Assembly (NCBI GenBank): GCA_025094145.1
Contig: JALLLS010000001.1
Coordinates: 558,001 to 622,000, forward strand
Source of the DNA: Spinellus fusiger
Lineage: Eukaryota > Mucoromycota > Mucoromycetes > Mucorales > Phycomycetaceae
DNA: 64,000 nt
Reading direction: 5' to 3'
Positions 34,683-45,800 of the stretch are shown in pieces (the first letter of the stretch is position 1; each line of letters opens with the position of its first letter). Position numbers and translations under genes: made by a program. Below the pieces are notes generated by a model. It did no database searches and had not been told where the DNA came from. It saw nothing but the letters and a program-made list of their open reading frames with translations.

Positions 34683-36051
34683 AGTTTTAGAAGAAGGAAA
34701 AGAGGTGTAGAGGCAAAAGGAGTTGAATCAAGCATTTATATAAGATCAAGGGGGTTCTTCTGCATAGTATTATATAATATAGAGAGCAGGGTAAAGCAAA
34801 CAGTGCCTACAGATAGTCTATTCATTGGAGGAAGCTATAAAGGAGAGAGTGAATAAGGATTTAAAGAAATGCATATGCGTTGACCTGTTTGGATTTTTTT
34901 AGTAATATGTCTCTTATTCTTACTCTTATTTGCCTTTTTTCTGTATTTACATAGAGAAATGCGTATAAATATGCATATGTGCAAATGTGTGAAGGCGTAG
35001 ACCTATGTGTATCATGTTTACATGTACATGGTATATTTGTATCTGGGTGAGTAGAACTGTGTAGTGTCTTTAAATACTTCATCTTATTTTCAGTACAATT
35101 ATATCCTACCATCTACTTTGTATATTTTGTTCATACTATATGAAGTAAATTACAATTCCTCACTATTCATAGATTGTTATCCATCTTTTATATTTTTCAG
35201 TAATGTGTAGCAAGCTATGTTCTATCGAACTCTATTTGCTGTATAGCTTTTCAGGGGGTTCTTTCTCTGATTCTATATCTTCGTGAAACAATGCCCAATG
35301 TAACCTAGAGTTGCTCATCAGAATAGGTGATGAGTGAAGGCTGCCATTTAATTATATTAACTAACAAAAAAGGGATCTTTGAGCTATTCTGTAAGACAAC
35401 GGTCCTTTAAAAACTTGAAAACGTAGCTATTAACAGTATTGTATCACTTTGTTAGACTAACAATTATCTACTTATTTTGCATGACCGCTGTAGCCTCACC
35501 TCGGGTTTACAAACCCTAGTTTCCGTTCTCATCTCCTCTTTTTAGGAGGTGATGAGGCAACCCAAGATAGTTATCTCAGGAGAAAATGGGAGGAGGGAGT
35601 TTCTTCTTCCTCTCTTTCTTTTAGTGAATTTCACCTCTCAGTCTTCTCCTGTAGGAAAAAAGGATGATCCAACTCCTATTCAAAACACTTTTATTACTGA
35701 TCTTTCTATATTTCTGTCCTGAACGTTGCATACGCTTAACATATCACATGACCTAGGGTTTGACATCTGGATTTGTCCAACACCACTTTATGCAACCAAC
35801 ACAGCTAGCCACACAACAAAATTTTCATTACAAATTATTCTAATCTCCCTTTATAGACACCTGGCCAGTCATCGGCGGTGTTGATATTTACAAACTCGAC
35901 ACGAAGAAATAAATATAAATATCAATCTATCATCAAGAAAATATGTTCATTCACTTGCGAACACTTTAAATAACACTATTCAAAATCAAACAAATACAAC
36001 CATTACAACCATTATATATTTCTGATAAATTTTTTATCAATAAGAAGATCA
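34683..36051. promoter_or_regulatory. Divergent intergenic region between the GPI-protein and RGS-oxidoreductase genes
   Basis: 1.37 kb between two genes transcribed away from each other, so it should hold both promoters. The sequence shows palindromes: GGGTTTACAAACCC at about 35503-35516 and a near-perfect hairpin at 35528-35556 (CTCATCTCCTC, short loop, GAGGTGATGAG). CT-rich tracts lie nearby. No named factor site is claimed. Confidence 0.45.
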
Positions 36052-38534
36052 ATGGAGTCTCATCATAGTCGACTGCAACACATCCTATCATCACCTCAAC
36101 TACTTTCCTCCTTTGAATCATATCTACAAAGCATAGAAGCCCATGAAAACCTACTTTTTATAGAAGCAATCTCACAGTTACGCCACGAACAACACCCTGA
36201 TAACCTAGAATCAATTGTTCATAGGTAAATAGAATAATGAAGGTTACTCGATTTTCTCGACTGAAGAGTAATCTAACATTCATTTTAAAGAATATGGCGG
36301 ACTTTTATCGACCTCGGAGCGCCATTAGAACTCGATGTTAAAAGTGCAAAGCAAGTCGGACAGGCTATAAAGTCAATGAAATGGGCAATCTTCTCAAAAG
36401 AAAAAGCCATAAGCATATTTAGCTCGACCGAGAAAGAAGTTCGAGCCTTTTTAGTAAGTAATCTTATTGAATAATATTTTTGATAAGTAAAAAGTATAGT
36501 ATCATTGATGATATTAATGCAGTTTTATATGGTATAGGAAAGCAAGATTGCTGATTTTGACAAAGTATGCAAGCAAGAAGAGTAAGCTTTAGTAAAAATT
36601 AACCCATTTTTTGACAAAATTTGATTTCATTAGTACTTCTTCAATTGCCAACTGCTACCAGAAGAAAGTAGTTATTGTTGGCGGTGGATTTACAGTAAGT
36701 TTTAATTCTAAACAATAGATAATATAGAAACAGGTATTAATAGCTGTATTATATAGGGTTTCACAGTGGCCTCTATCTTGGATCATATGCCACGCTTTCA
36801 TGTGACACTTATTGATACAAAAGGTTTGATTCATACTACTTGTCATAACATTAACACATTTTTAGACTCATTTGAGTATAGTCCTGGTATTATCAAGGTA
36901 AGGAGGCACGTTAATTCGTATTTTAATCAAAAGTAAGATGTTAGTCCGTCCTGAAGAAACCTCTTCTCTTCGTGTAAGACATGACACTTATGTCAAACAC
37001 GGCCGAGTGGTAATTGGCTGTGCAGAAAGAATAGAAAATGATGCAACTGCCATTCTTGTGAATGATGAGCTGGTAAGTTTAAATATTTACAATAATTCCA
37101 ATAATACTAAAACAAAAACAAAAGATTACCTTTGATTACCTTGTGATCGCAACTGGAAGCTCTTACAAATCAAAACTAAAGTCATTTGACATATCTTCTC
37201 TTTATCGTTTGTCTGAACTTAGTGTTGAAAACGAACAACTTAAAAAATCTGAAAGTATTCTTATTATTGGTATGTATTTTGATTATCACATTTATCAAGA
37301 CAAGAAATTAACATACTTTTAGGAGGAGGACTTGTTGGCTGTGAGCTTGCTAGTGAGATTGCTCAATACGATTTTCCTTCCCCTTACAAGAAGAAAAAGC
37401 GCATCACATTAGTAGAATCACACAGTGATTTAGTGTATCGAAGTTCCACTAAACGTCGTGAAAAAGCAGTCGACTATTTGACACGTCTTGGCGTTGAAGT
37501 AGTGTGTGGAGAAAGAATTGTTGATTTTGACTCAAGCGAGAAAAACACCTACATGGGATCAAGTGGACGTGCTTACCGCAATTACGACAAGGTATACCTC
37601 GCCACGGGCACAACTCCTTGTAGTAATTTGTTACAAGGCGACGGCGATGTTGGATTCGAAACATGCATTGATTTATGGGATCGTATTCGAGTCAAGCCAA
37701 CCTTACAACTAGATCACTGGAAATATCAGCACATCTTTTCTGGAGGAGATGTTACCAATGTTGAGGAGGAAAAAACCGGATTTTCAGCCACATTAGCTGG
37801 TGTGTGTATAGCTCGCAATATCTGTCGTATTGAAAAAGGCAAACCACCCTTGCGCCAAGGAGATAAACGGAGTATGGCTGCACCAAACAAGCCTCTACAT
37901 GGTATCAGTGCTAATGGTGGTATTGGCAGACGTAAGTTTTTATTTATTTATTTTCAAAATAATATAATAAGTAGTAACTAACACGACACGTGTGTATGTA
38001 GAGAATACATCTACAATTAAGCGTACTTTTGCATTTTTAAACCCAACATGGGCTGCACTCAAAAACTTTGATGAGCAACAATTTTTGAAAATAGTACAAG
38101 GAGAGGCAGCAGCATGTAGTCTTGCAGTTGGAAGAAAGCCAAAGAAGCTTGATGTAGTGAAACAACCAATATCACGCACAGGGTCTTTCAGTAGTAATTC
38201 ACAGCCACCATCAATCATTACACTCAATAGTCAGACTTCCTCGGAATCATCAACGCAAAGCAGTGAAGATGGCCAAAGCTTGAGAAGCTACTTATATTCT
38301 CCCGAGCTATTTGACCTTAATATAGCGTTTGAAAAGTTTACTGAGCCAAAAAAAATCACTGTAAATGACGATGGCAACATTTCGCAAAATATGAATGGAC
38401 ACAAAAAATCTCACAGCTACAGTATCAGTCTCTATTCACATTCTAAGTCTAGCCAGACTACTCAATCAGCTAAAATGAGCTCAATGACAAAGTCAATCCT
38501 ATCAAATAAGAAATCATTATTTTGTTATAAGTAA
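36052..38534 (+). CDS. RGS domain fused to an FSP1/AMID-like FAD-NAD(P)H oxidoreductase
   Basis: Ten exons join in frame: 36052-36224, 36291-36453, 36538-36581, 36634-36694, 36757-36823, 36866-36897, 36938-37072, 37125-37269, 37323-37931 and 38002-38534, giving about 653 aa. Residues 1-127 look like an RGS domain (LLSSFESYLQSIEAHENLLF, TFIDLGAPLEL, a final FLESKIADFDK), which in other proteins speeds GTP hydrolysis by G-alpha. Residues about 135-475 are a pyridine-nucleotide oxidoreductase of the AMID/FSP1/NDH-2 type: VVIVGGGFTG (FAD), FEYSPGI, YLVIATGSS, IIGGGLVGCELASEI (NADH) and FSGGDVTN. The C-terminal 175 residues are Ser/Gln-rich. No membrane segment or clear N-myristoylation site is seen. 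The joint between domains falls inside exon 4, which encodes both the linker and the FAD motif, so the fusion is not produced by merging two separate gene models. The biochemical link between the halves is unknown. Confidence 0.85.
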
Positions 38535-40786
38535 GAGAAATGACAACATATAGACCGAGCAACAATTAGACCTTTCAACCGAAGTACCTCTCCCCCCTTT
38601 CCCTCTCTCTCATCCATGTAACAAGTTATAATCTTGATATTCATCTGATTTTTAATATGAGTCACATTTAATTGGAAGTAAGTATTGAGAAGTCTTTAGC
38701 TGAGAAAAAAGACTAATTTCATACTTTAGATTTTATCAATTAATAGTACAGCCAAACTAATTCATATTTTAATAATGCGCAAATAAAATATACCTTTGTA
38801 TTATGTACAGAATATAAAACTATCTCAATAAAGCCTATAGGCTCTTCATACCAAATGATGTTTAATTATATTTGACAGGGTATCTGAATAGCTGGCAAGA
38901 ATATACATTTAAGTGTATTTGTAACGTGAATCAATTGCCTTTTCTATATAGCATTACGTGACCATATGACCAACACTGAGTATTTGGAAGTAAAGATAAT
39001 GCTTCATCCGTAAATATGGAGCACAAAACGGGAAAAAGTATAAATTTTAAATTGCATAATCATGGGGTTTCTGAATTATCAAGTTTTCCTTAATTAACAT
39101 AGTAAACAAAACCTGAAAATATAGTCTTTGTGGTACTTTCAAACTTACCAACTATATTATATTTGGAAGCCTGGGAAGTATTAATAAGATAGTATCAAAT
39201 TACTTGACTAATAGTAATGGTTAACCAAAACATTGTTACTAACAATATCTACTGTATAGAGTGATGTATAATCTCTTTAAGAACTAACATTTATAAAGAA
39301 GTCTATAAGTTCTATAAAATCATTATTATTGTCTATCAATTATCAGGCTAAATCATATTAATACCAACTTATTGCTATAGGAAAAATTTCAAGTGGTCTA
39401 TTCAGTAGACAAATACTCATTTTAATTAACTCCATACAATGAAAATATATCTTAACAAGTTTAATATGCCAGAAATGATTTATTTTATTGTTTGCATATT
39501 TATTAATAAACTATTCTTTCTCATCCAATTATTTCATTCTTTAAATAATTAGTACCAATCAAATCACGCTAATATCACTACCATGCTGATGAAAAATAAT
39601 AATGAAGAGTTATAAACAACCGCCTGATTTCTAACTATATCATATTGGTGCACATGAAATTTCCTCTTAAATTTAGCTGTGTAATTCTATAATGTTTAGA
39701 CACTTTTTGTTTGTTTGTTTCTTTTTAAAAAGTTTATAAGAAAATGTATTCATGTTCTTGCAAAAAAAAATCACTATGTATCTATTTTAGATAATGATTT
39801 TATAATAAATGACGATATATAGTCATATGAATGGGTTATTATGAAATAAGTTACTTTATATGGTGTCTGATACTTTAGATTGTGCATTCAATCTATAAAG
39901 GTTTTTCATTATGCAATTTATGAGCTTATCTTAATCCTCCTCGTGGGGAAATTAAGATCCAAATAAAGCTAAAGTTACATCGTTCTCATTCTATTTTTAT
40001 ATAGTATTGGATACAAATAATGTATTAAAAACCAGATATAATATTTTGGCTGTCTACAAAAGTAGCTGCTGTAATATAATTACTGTAACCTCAGTATGAA
40101 TGCTATGCAGAAAGCTAATAACAAAGGTTAGTAGTTTAGTCATATTGTGAATAGTTTTGATAGAAATATTGACTTAGCCGTTTAAAAAAGTTTACAGCAG
40201 TATTTTATCATTCAATTAACTATCGGAAAATGTAATTATTTTCTGTTCATATTTTCTGTTCATTGTAAGGTTTTGTCTCATTATTTCATCTATGTAAGAT
40301 TATTATCTTAATTTTTTCATATAAAATTACAAAGTCAAAAAAGAAGTTTACATAAAAAAAACTTCCTCATATTTTTAACCCAGTACATTTGATGTCATTT
40401 TTCTACCCTTTATGTAAATCTATCTATGTCTAGTAATTTAACACATTAAATTTAATAGAAAGTATTATTTATCAGTTAGATAAATATAATATTCAAAATC
40501 TATACCTATTGAGTGATAGCTGTACAACATACATATTAAGATAAAACTCTACTTGGACAATAGAGAATGGTCGTTAGAGAATAAATAAATAACAACAAGA
40601 CAAGATAAAAGTGGAAAATTAGACTAAGTAAAAGTTAAGCATGGCCTCTGAATTCTATAGAAAAAAACATCAAGCTCATGGACAAAAAGTTGTCCATGTG
40701 GTAGATCCTATATTCACCAATAGGAATAACAAATCGGACGAACTGTTAAATAATTTTTATTATACAATACTCTCTAGCTTATATCG
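38535..40786. other. Gene-free AT-rich region
   Basis: About 2.25 kb with only short, low-complexity frames. No coding, RNA or repeat element recognised. It lies between the RGS-oxidoreductase gene and a Helitron-type element. Confidence 0.5.
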
Positions 40787-41251
40787 TCAAAATAGATATA
40801 CAAGCTGTTGTAAGTATGGCTATTTGCGCAAAAGTCATTAGAATTATCCAAATAATGATAGATACCAAACAGAAAGTAGATATATTGTGATAAGACCAAG
40901 AAATGGCAGATTACTGTAAAGAATGAGTGAAATGAATCAGTCATATAATCCTATGAGCTAAGTACTTTTTTCTTCCTACAGGACAGTTAGGTTGGACTAT
41001 AAATACATGCTCGATCAATAACCAGAATATCATGATAAGCATAGTAAAACACTACTGTTTCAGACTAATGTACAGAAATGATTCCAATCACTTGCATTTA
41101 TTTGGAAAGCCCTCTTTATCAGTATAGAGTAGACATGCATGCTAACATTGAACAAGGTTGTCTGAAATTTATACGGCACAACCAAGACACATTGAGAAGA
41201 GATATATTGAGTGGTGTACAGGATGCTGTTACCTCAGACCCCATTCATTAA
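40787..41251 (+). pseudogene. Helitron Rep/Helitron-like N-terminal region, decayed
   Basis: Across frame breaks the following blocks can be read in the usual Helitron order: YIVIRPRNG near 40880, MSEMNQSYNPMS near 40925, GQLGWTIN near 40983, HYCFRLMYRNDSNHLHLFGK near 41055-41110, QYRVDMHANIEQGCLKFIRHN near 41117-41180, and LRRDILSGVQDAV near 41190-41230, ending at a stop. These correspond to the segment before the HUH motifs in Helitron transposases. The HUH motifs and helicase are not present. An intron-like CTACAG boundary lies before GQLGW. The identification rests on the run of motifs rather than one residue. Confidence 0.7.
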
Positions 41252-41779
41252 AGAAACGAGAGGTTAACATTTAACAATTTATAAATAAATAAATAAAACA
41301 TCCACAGAATCAATGGCATTAAATAAAGCATCTAAGTCGTAGCGTATTTAGTACAGTTGATAGATCTTTTAGAGATAATATAAAAGTACAACAGCCTGCA
41401 TTAGAATGTATGTCTTTTGGTGGTGATTTCCTTGAAGTTCTTCTATCTGTAATAATCATTAAAGTATAAAAGAAGTATAAAAGAATAACAAACAAGTTGA
41501 ATAAATAAGAGCAGAGTTAATTGTACGTTAACTAAACCAATACCTTTGGACCTAAGAAGTCATTAACGACACCATCACATCAATGGATAATAAATAATAG
41601 CTGACACTATTCAGTGTTGCTAATAAAATAACTATTTATTTCCTCTTTCTTATTGTATTTTTATCTATTATTTTTGAACTAAAAATGCTACACACTCAAC
41701 AAGATGTTAATGAAGTAAAGAAGATACAACATGCTTATAGATTTAACCTATGATTCTTACATGTATTTGATTTCTATAG

Positions 41780-42323
41780 GAGCGTGTAGCAAGTTATTCA
41801 GGTGCGAATCCTACCAAAAGAATGGCAATAAAGAGAAAAGGCATGCGGAGGATGTTGAAGAAAGAATTCAAACTCTATCTTATCAATGAATTCAAAACAT
41901 CGAGCCTGTGTCCTGAGTGCAAGTACTCACCTTTGGAAACATTTAAACATGTCAAGAACCCCAGACCCTATCAACGAATAAAAATACTCCAAGTTAGATG
42001 TCATGGTCTTCTCAGGTCATTTCTTCTTAATTTTATATTTAAAAAAGACTCATATTTCTCTCCCTTCAAATAGGTGTTCAAACCAAAATTGTATGAAAGA
42101 CAAGACATTGAGGCTTTGGAATCGTGATCTAGCTGCTACATTGAACTTTAGACATATTCTAATATCTCAAAGGGAAAATGGTACCCGCCCAGAGCGCTTT
42201 TGTAGATATAACAAAAGAAAGAATGACTCCAAGGATATAACTAGAACCAATAAAAGGTCCAAGCCTTCTGGCTCATCTCCATCCTTCTCTTCCCCAGTTA
42301 TCGCTGGAGCCTCGGTTGACTAA
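41780..42323 (+). pseudogene. Fanzor C-terminal part, internally deleted copy A
   Basis: Two exons, 41780-42015 and 42074-42323, are open and in frame (161 codons). The first begins ERVASYSGANPTKR after a TTTCTATAG acceptor. It then jumps to a C-terminal segment: INEFKTSSLCPEC (RuvC-II-like acidic residue followed by the first zinc-ribbon Cys pair), CHGLLR, and, after the intron, CSNQNC and LWNRDLAATLN (RuvC-III Asp). It ends in a Lys/Ser-rich tail at a stop. The N-terminal and central parts, present in copy C, are deleted, so RuvC-I is missing. In other Fanzor/TnpB loci the guide RNA (omega RNA) overlaps the 3' end of the gene. The block after the stop is conserved here and could serve that role. 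Confidence 0.75.
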
Positions 42324-42420
42324 CTGACGGAAACCCATGATACAGGTAAACTACCTAAAAAGTGATAATGAAGTGTATCTTATTGGATTTTGTCATGCAA
42401 AAAGATATTATAATATCTAG
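42324..42420 (+). other. Conserved 3' tail of the Helitron/Fanzor element, candidate omega-RNA or terminal hairpin region
   Basis: The 97 bases between the Fanzor stop and the terminal CTAG are nearly the same in copies A, B (27182-27278) and C (60748-60652, minus). They include TTTTGTCATGCAAAA and the palindrome AGATATTATAATATCT directly before the end in A and C; B has diverged at two positions in the palindrome. Conservation of noncoding DNA can be due to Helitron end recognition, to a Fanzor guide RNA, or to recent copying. Confidence 0.5.
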
Positions 42421-42851
42421 TAAATTGTATTGAAAATTAATATTTTCTAAATGCACCCAAGTACCTGAGTTTTTTAATATATTTGAAAAAAGAACGCCTA
42501 TACCATGACATTCATAAACACATTGTCATAAGTAAATACCAACCATATTTTTATCTTCCAGATTTCTATTTATTTAAACCATTGTATTTTTCTTCTTCTT
42601 ACAATATTACTTAATGTCGATATTACCCACTAAAAAACACTAATGAATGGACTCTTAGCAGGAAAAATCCCACAAACTTCACAGAAAAAAAAAACCTAAT
42701 CGATGAAGCTATACCCAATACCTTCTCGCATTAGCACGAGGTCAACAGCCTCACCCAAATAAGGATTATTGGTATGAGAGCATTGTCATATCAACTGCTT
42801 CCAATATCATGATCAAACATACTCATAATACTATAATATACAGTCCTATGC
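42421..42851. other. Intergenic, nothing recognised
   Basis: AT-rich spacer between copy A and the next Tc1 relic. No gene or repeat recognised. Confidence 0.4.
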
Positions 42852-43958
42852 AATGAGTTGACGGCAAATCAATTTTCTTATTCTTATTCTTATTTTTTAA
42901 AATAAAATAAAATAAAAGTATATCTATCAGTAAGATGTTCATAATAAAAGGTTCATGGAGTAACACAAGATTTGGAGCAGTTGCTCTTTAGATGATCGTC
43001 TAAATTTTTATTATAAATATACTATTTAGTACTTTTTAGCAAAGAATTTATCTTTAATCACAGTGGAATACTTTATTGACATGTTATCTACTAATTTTTC
43101 CAAAGATTCATTTAGGATTTTCACTCATTCACTACACAAGCATCGTTCAAGCTGTTCTGCATTGGCTGGCTTGTTCAACGCAGATCGATCTTCTTTTCAA
43201 GATAAGATTCGACATGTTCAATTGGGTTAAGGTCTGGACTTGTGCAGGCCAAAAATAGAAACCTTCGATCAAACACCTCTTGTTTGTACCATCTACTATG
43301 CTCCTGTGTGACAAAGAACACCGTCTTCTTGGAAGAACATGGTCTCCTTGAGGTCCTCTTTCAATTTTTGGAACCAGGAAAGCAAATATTTGGCAATTGC
43401 ATTGACATACATGTCTTGATCAGCTGATTCCTCTAAGAGCACAAGAGGTCTTACACCCTCACGCCAAAAGCAACCCCAAACTATGACCGAATCCTTGCCA
43501 TACTTATGTCTATTGTGTATGACGCTTCTTATACCTTTCACTTTTCTTCTTGATCACTCTAGTCTATTTATTATTTTACACAGCTTTAAAATGGGATTCG
43601 TCAGACCAAACAACCTTATTTTTTACATCATTAATATTTCTCAAATGAAATGTAATTATTTGTATAGAGTTTCTACGAATAGACAAGACGATTACCAGTT
43701 TTGAAATAGATGACACCCTTTCAGGTCTTCCTGTACACATTCTGGGTCAATTCATTCCTTTGTTTTTACACAATAGGACGGTCTCACACATTGTATTCTT
43801 TGGGATGTCAAAATCGTCAGAAATCTCTTAATAAGTAAAGCGATCAAACAAATGTAATCAACCATTTCAGATACACATTTCCTTTTTTGGATTAATAATT
43901 TTCTTAATAGTGTTATAACCATGAATTCATTAGCTAAAGACAAATATTTCAATAGATA
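42852..43958 (-). mobile_element. Tc1/mariner relic, family B copy 2
   Basis: Minus-strand copy of the element at 6346-7425. Its 3' terminus (AATGAGTTGACGGCAAATCA at 42852-42871) matches the ends of copy 1. It keeps the C-terminal part that copy 1 lost. The 5' end near 43950 runs into a family A element, so the start may be truncated. Confidence 0.75.
43000..43950 (-). pseudogene. Tc1/mariner transposase, family B copy 2, broken
   Basis: Best read from about 43541 leftward: GKDSVIVWGCFWREGVRPLV, then YVNAIAKYLLSWFQKLKEDL, ETMFFQEDGVLCHTGA (near 43296-43330) and PDLNPIEHVES near 43205-43240. The last carries the third catalytic acidic residue. Upstream (43950-43560) the helix-turn-helix part is visible but frameshifted. 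Several stops make it inactive. Confidence 0.75.
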
Positions 43959-43959
43959 T

Positions 43960-45040
43960 ATATATATAACAGTGTTTAAAATAAATAAAATAAGTTTTAT
44001 TACAAGGTTAATTAATAACCACTGTGACTACCCTTGGCATCTCCGCCCTATGCTGGCAATGAGGGTGTCTGTCACTTCTTTAGATATTTTGCCCCATTCC
44101 AGCATCAGGACCACCTCCAACTTCTTCCTGGTGGTATACACCCTTCTATCCTTCTTAATAACCTTCTCGAGGTGGGCCCACAGATTCTCAATTAGATTGA
44201 GACTAGTATTGAGAGGGCCAGTAAGGAAGAGTTTTTAACCTCTTTGCTACCTTCCATTCACGAGTTGCCATACTCTTATGGGGTCTAGCATTGTCCTCCT
44301 ATAGGCGGTAACTGGCTTTAGAATCTAGGAGAGAAAGACGTTCGAGCTTGGGGCAGTAGACTTCTCCCAAGACATCAATGTACTTGGCTGAGTTTACCAT
44401 ACCCTCCCCACTGAAACAGCCCCATACCATCACTCCACCGCCTCCAAACTCTCATTTCTAGGACATTCTTAGGCTCAAAGGCCGTACCAGACTGCCTGGT
44501 AACTCCGACTCCCTTACCATAGCTCATCAATTCCACTCTAGACTCATTAGACCAGACGACCGCTTGCCACTGCTCATGGGTTCACTGGAGCCTTACTTCC
44601 ATATGATTCTAAGTGAGGAGAGGCTTCAACACCAGAATGAAAGAGTGGAAACCCATTTCATCAAGGTACCTATTCAGAGTCTTGTCTGATACCTTGATGG
44701 CCATGCTTGCCCTAATGGCCTCCTTGGTCTGATGAGAATCACTGACTACTGTTCTTCTCAACCATCAGAGAGCCTTGTCGTCCAACTTTCTTTGTCGGCC
44801 ACTCTTGGGAGAAGGCAACACCAAGCCTGTCTTCTTGAAGTGTCTCACAATGTCCCCTACAGTAGTGGGAGGAACATTGAACACACGAGATGTCTCGGCT
44901 TGGGTGGTGTTCATGTTCAGCACCTCATGGAGAATAGCTGAACAAGTCTCCAGGATCATATATTTCCCACATCTCGGAGGTCTTAGTGAAGATATTTAAG
45001 GTGTTGGATGAGTCAGACATCAGAGAAAAAAAATTGTTAT
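43960..45040 (-). mobile_element. Tc1/mariner relic, family A copy 2
   Basis: Minus-strand copy of the family A element (compare 3200-4570). The start MSDSSNT is at about 45020. This copy has a continuous N-terminal region, without the 235 bp insertion of copy 1. Boundaries are approximate. Confidence 0.7.
44040..45020 (-). pseudogene. Tc1/mariner transposase, family A copy 2, broken
   Basis: Pieces from 45020 leftward: MSDSSNT, a helix-turn-helix stretch (NTTQAETSRVFNVPPTTVGD near 44910-44860), GRQRKLDDKAL, WSNES near 44547, the GGGGVMVWGCFSGEG region near 44420, and a degenerate LNLIENLW near 44190. As in copy 1 the first catalytic position is Asn (AAT), not Asp. Several stops and frame changes make it inactive. 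Confidence 0.75.
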
Positions 45041-45059
45041 GAAGATAGAAAGAATAATG

Positions 45060-45800
45060 TTTATTATTTTTATACAAAAAAATAGTCCGGAATTTGAAAT
45101 GGTCGATTATATTTGTTTGGTCACTTTATCAGAACAAAATAGATAGGACATTTTCAACATCAAATGAAACACTTCACATTTGATCTACAGTCACGCACCA
45201 TTGAATTTAATACTTTTGAAAATAAATTTCAGGACGAAATATTTAGGATATGTTCAACATTAGATAAAACACTCCCCATTTGATATAGAAGCTTCAAACT
45301 TTCACACACCAAAGCTTAATATCTTTAATTATAGAAAATAAAATAACAATAATATAATTAATATTTTTATGGCCTCCTTTGGCATCAATTACAGCCTGGC
45401 ATCTATCTGTCATACTCAGAACTAATCGTTGTGCAAGTTCAACACCAACTCTCTCCCACTCTTCTGCAATTAGATATTTCAAACTTTATACATTGATAAT
45501 AGATATCCTTCTTTCTTCAATTCGTATTTCTAAGGCCCACAAGATATATTCAATTGGGTTCAATTCATGAATTTTTGTGGGCTAGTATTCAAAGCCCTGA
45601 ATCTGATGTGTCTTTCTCCACCATCTAGCATAGGTCCCAGTATGATAGCTAGCACCCTCTTCTTGTAACAGAAACTCTCTATCCTGTTTCTGATGCAATT
45701 CCATGAACCAAGGATGGAACTCACTGACTAAAACAATGATATATTTGTCTTGGTTTACAGTGCTATCAATAACGACTAATGAGCTAAATCCATTAGCTTA
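45060..45800 (-). mobile_element. Tc1/mariner relic, family C copy 1 (C-terminal part)
   Basis: Shares sequence with 63070-64000: the AGGACGAAATATTTAGGATA end region, KYLIAEEWERVGVELAQRLV, and DRCQAVIDAKGGHKN (45294-45482, minus), which is a typical Tc1 C-terminal helix. Degenerate LNPIE sequence precedes it near 45555. The N-terminal half is lost at 45800. Directly adjoins family A copy 2. Confidence 0.65.

Larger units (their letters stand above)
40787..42420 (+). mobile_element. Helitron-type element carrying a Fanzor gene, copy A
   Basis: Defined by comparison with copy C (60652-62975, minus). Similarity starts at TCAAAATAGATATACAAGC in both and ends at CTAG, followed by T in all three copies. 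TC at the 5' end, CTAG at the 3' end and a T after it fit Helitron rules (insertion between A and T), although the base before the 5' TC is G here and in copy C. Contents: a decayed Helitron Rep N-terminal region (40787-41251), a conserved noncoding stretch (41252-41779) and a Fanzor C-terminal gene (41780-42323). A palindrome, AGATATTATAATATCT, abuts the terminal CTAG. The helicase half is absent, so it cannot move by itself. Confidence 0.7.
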
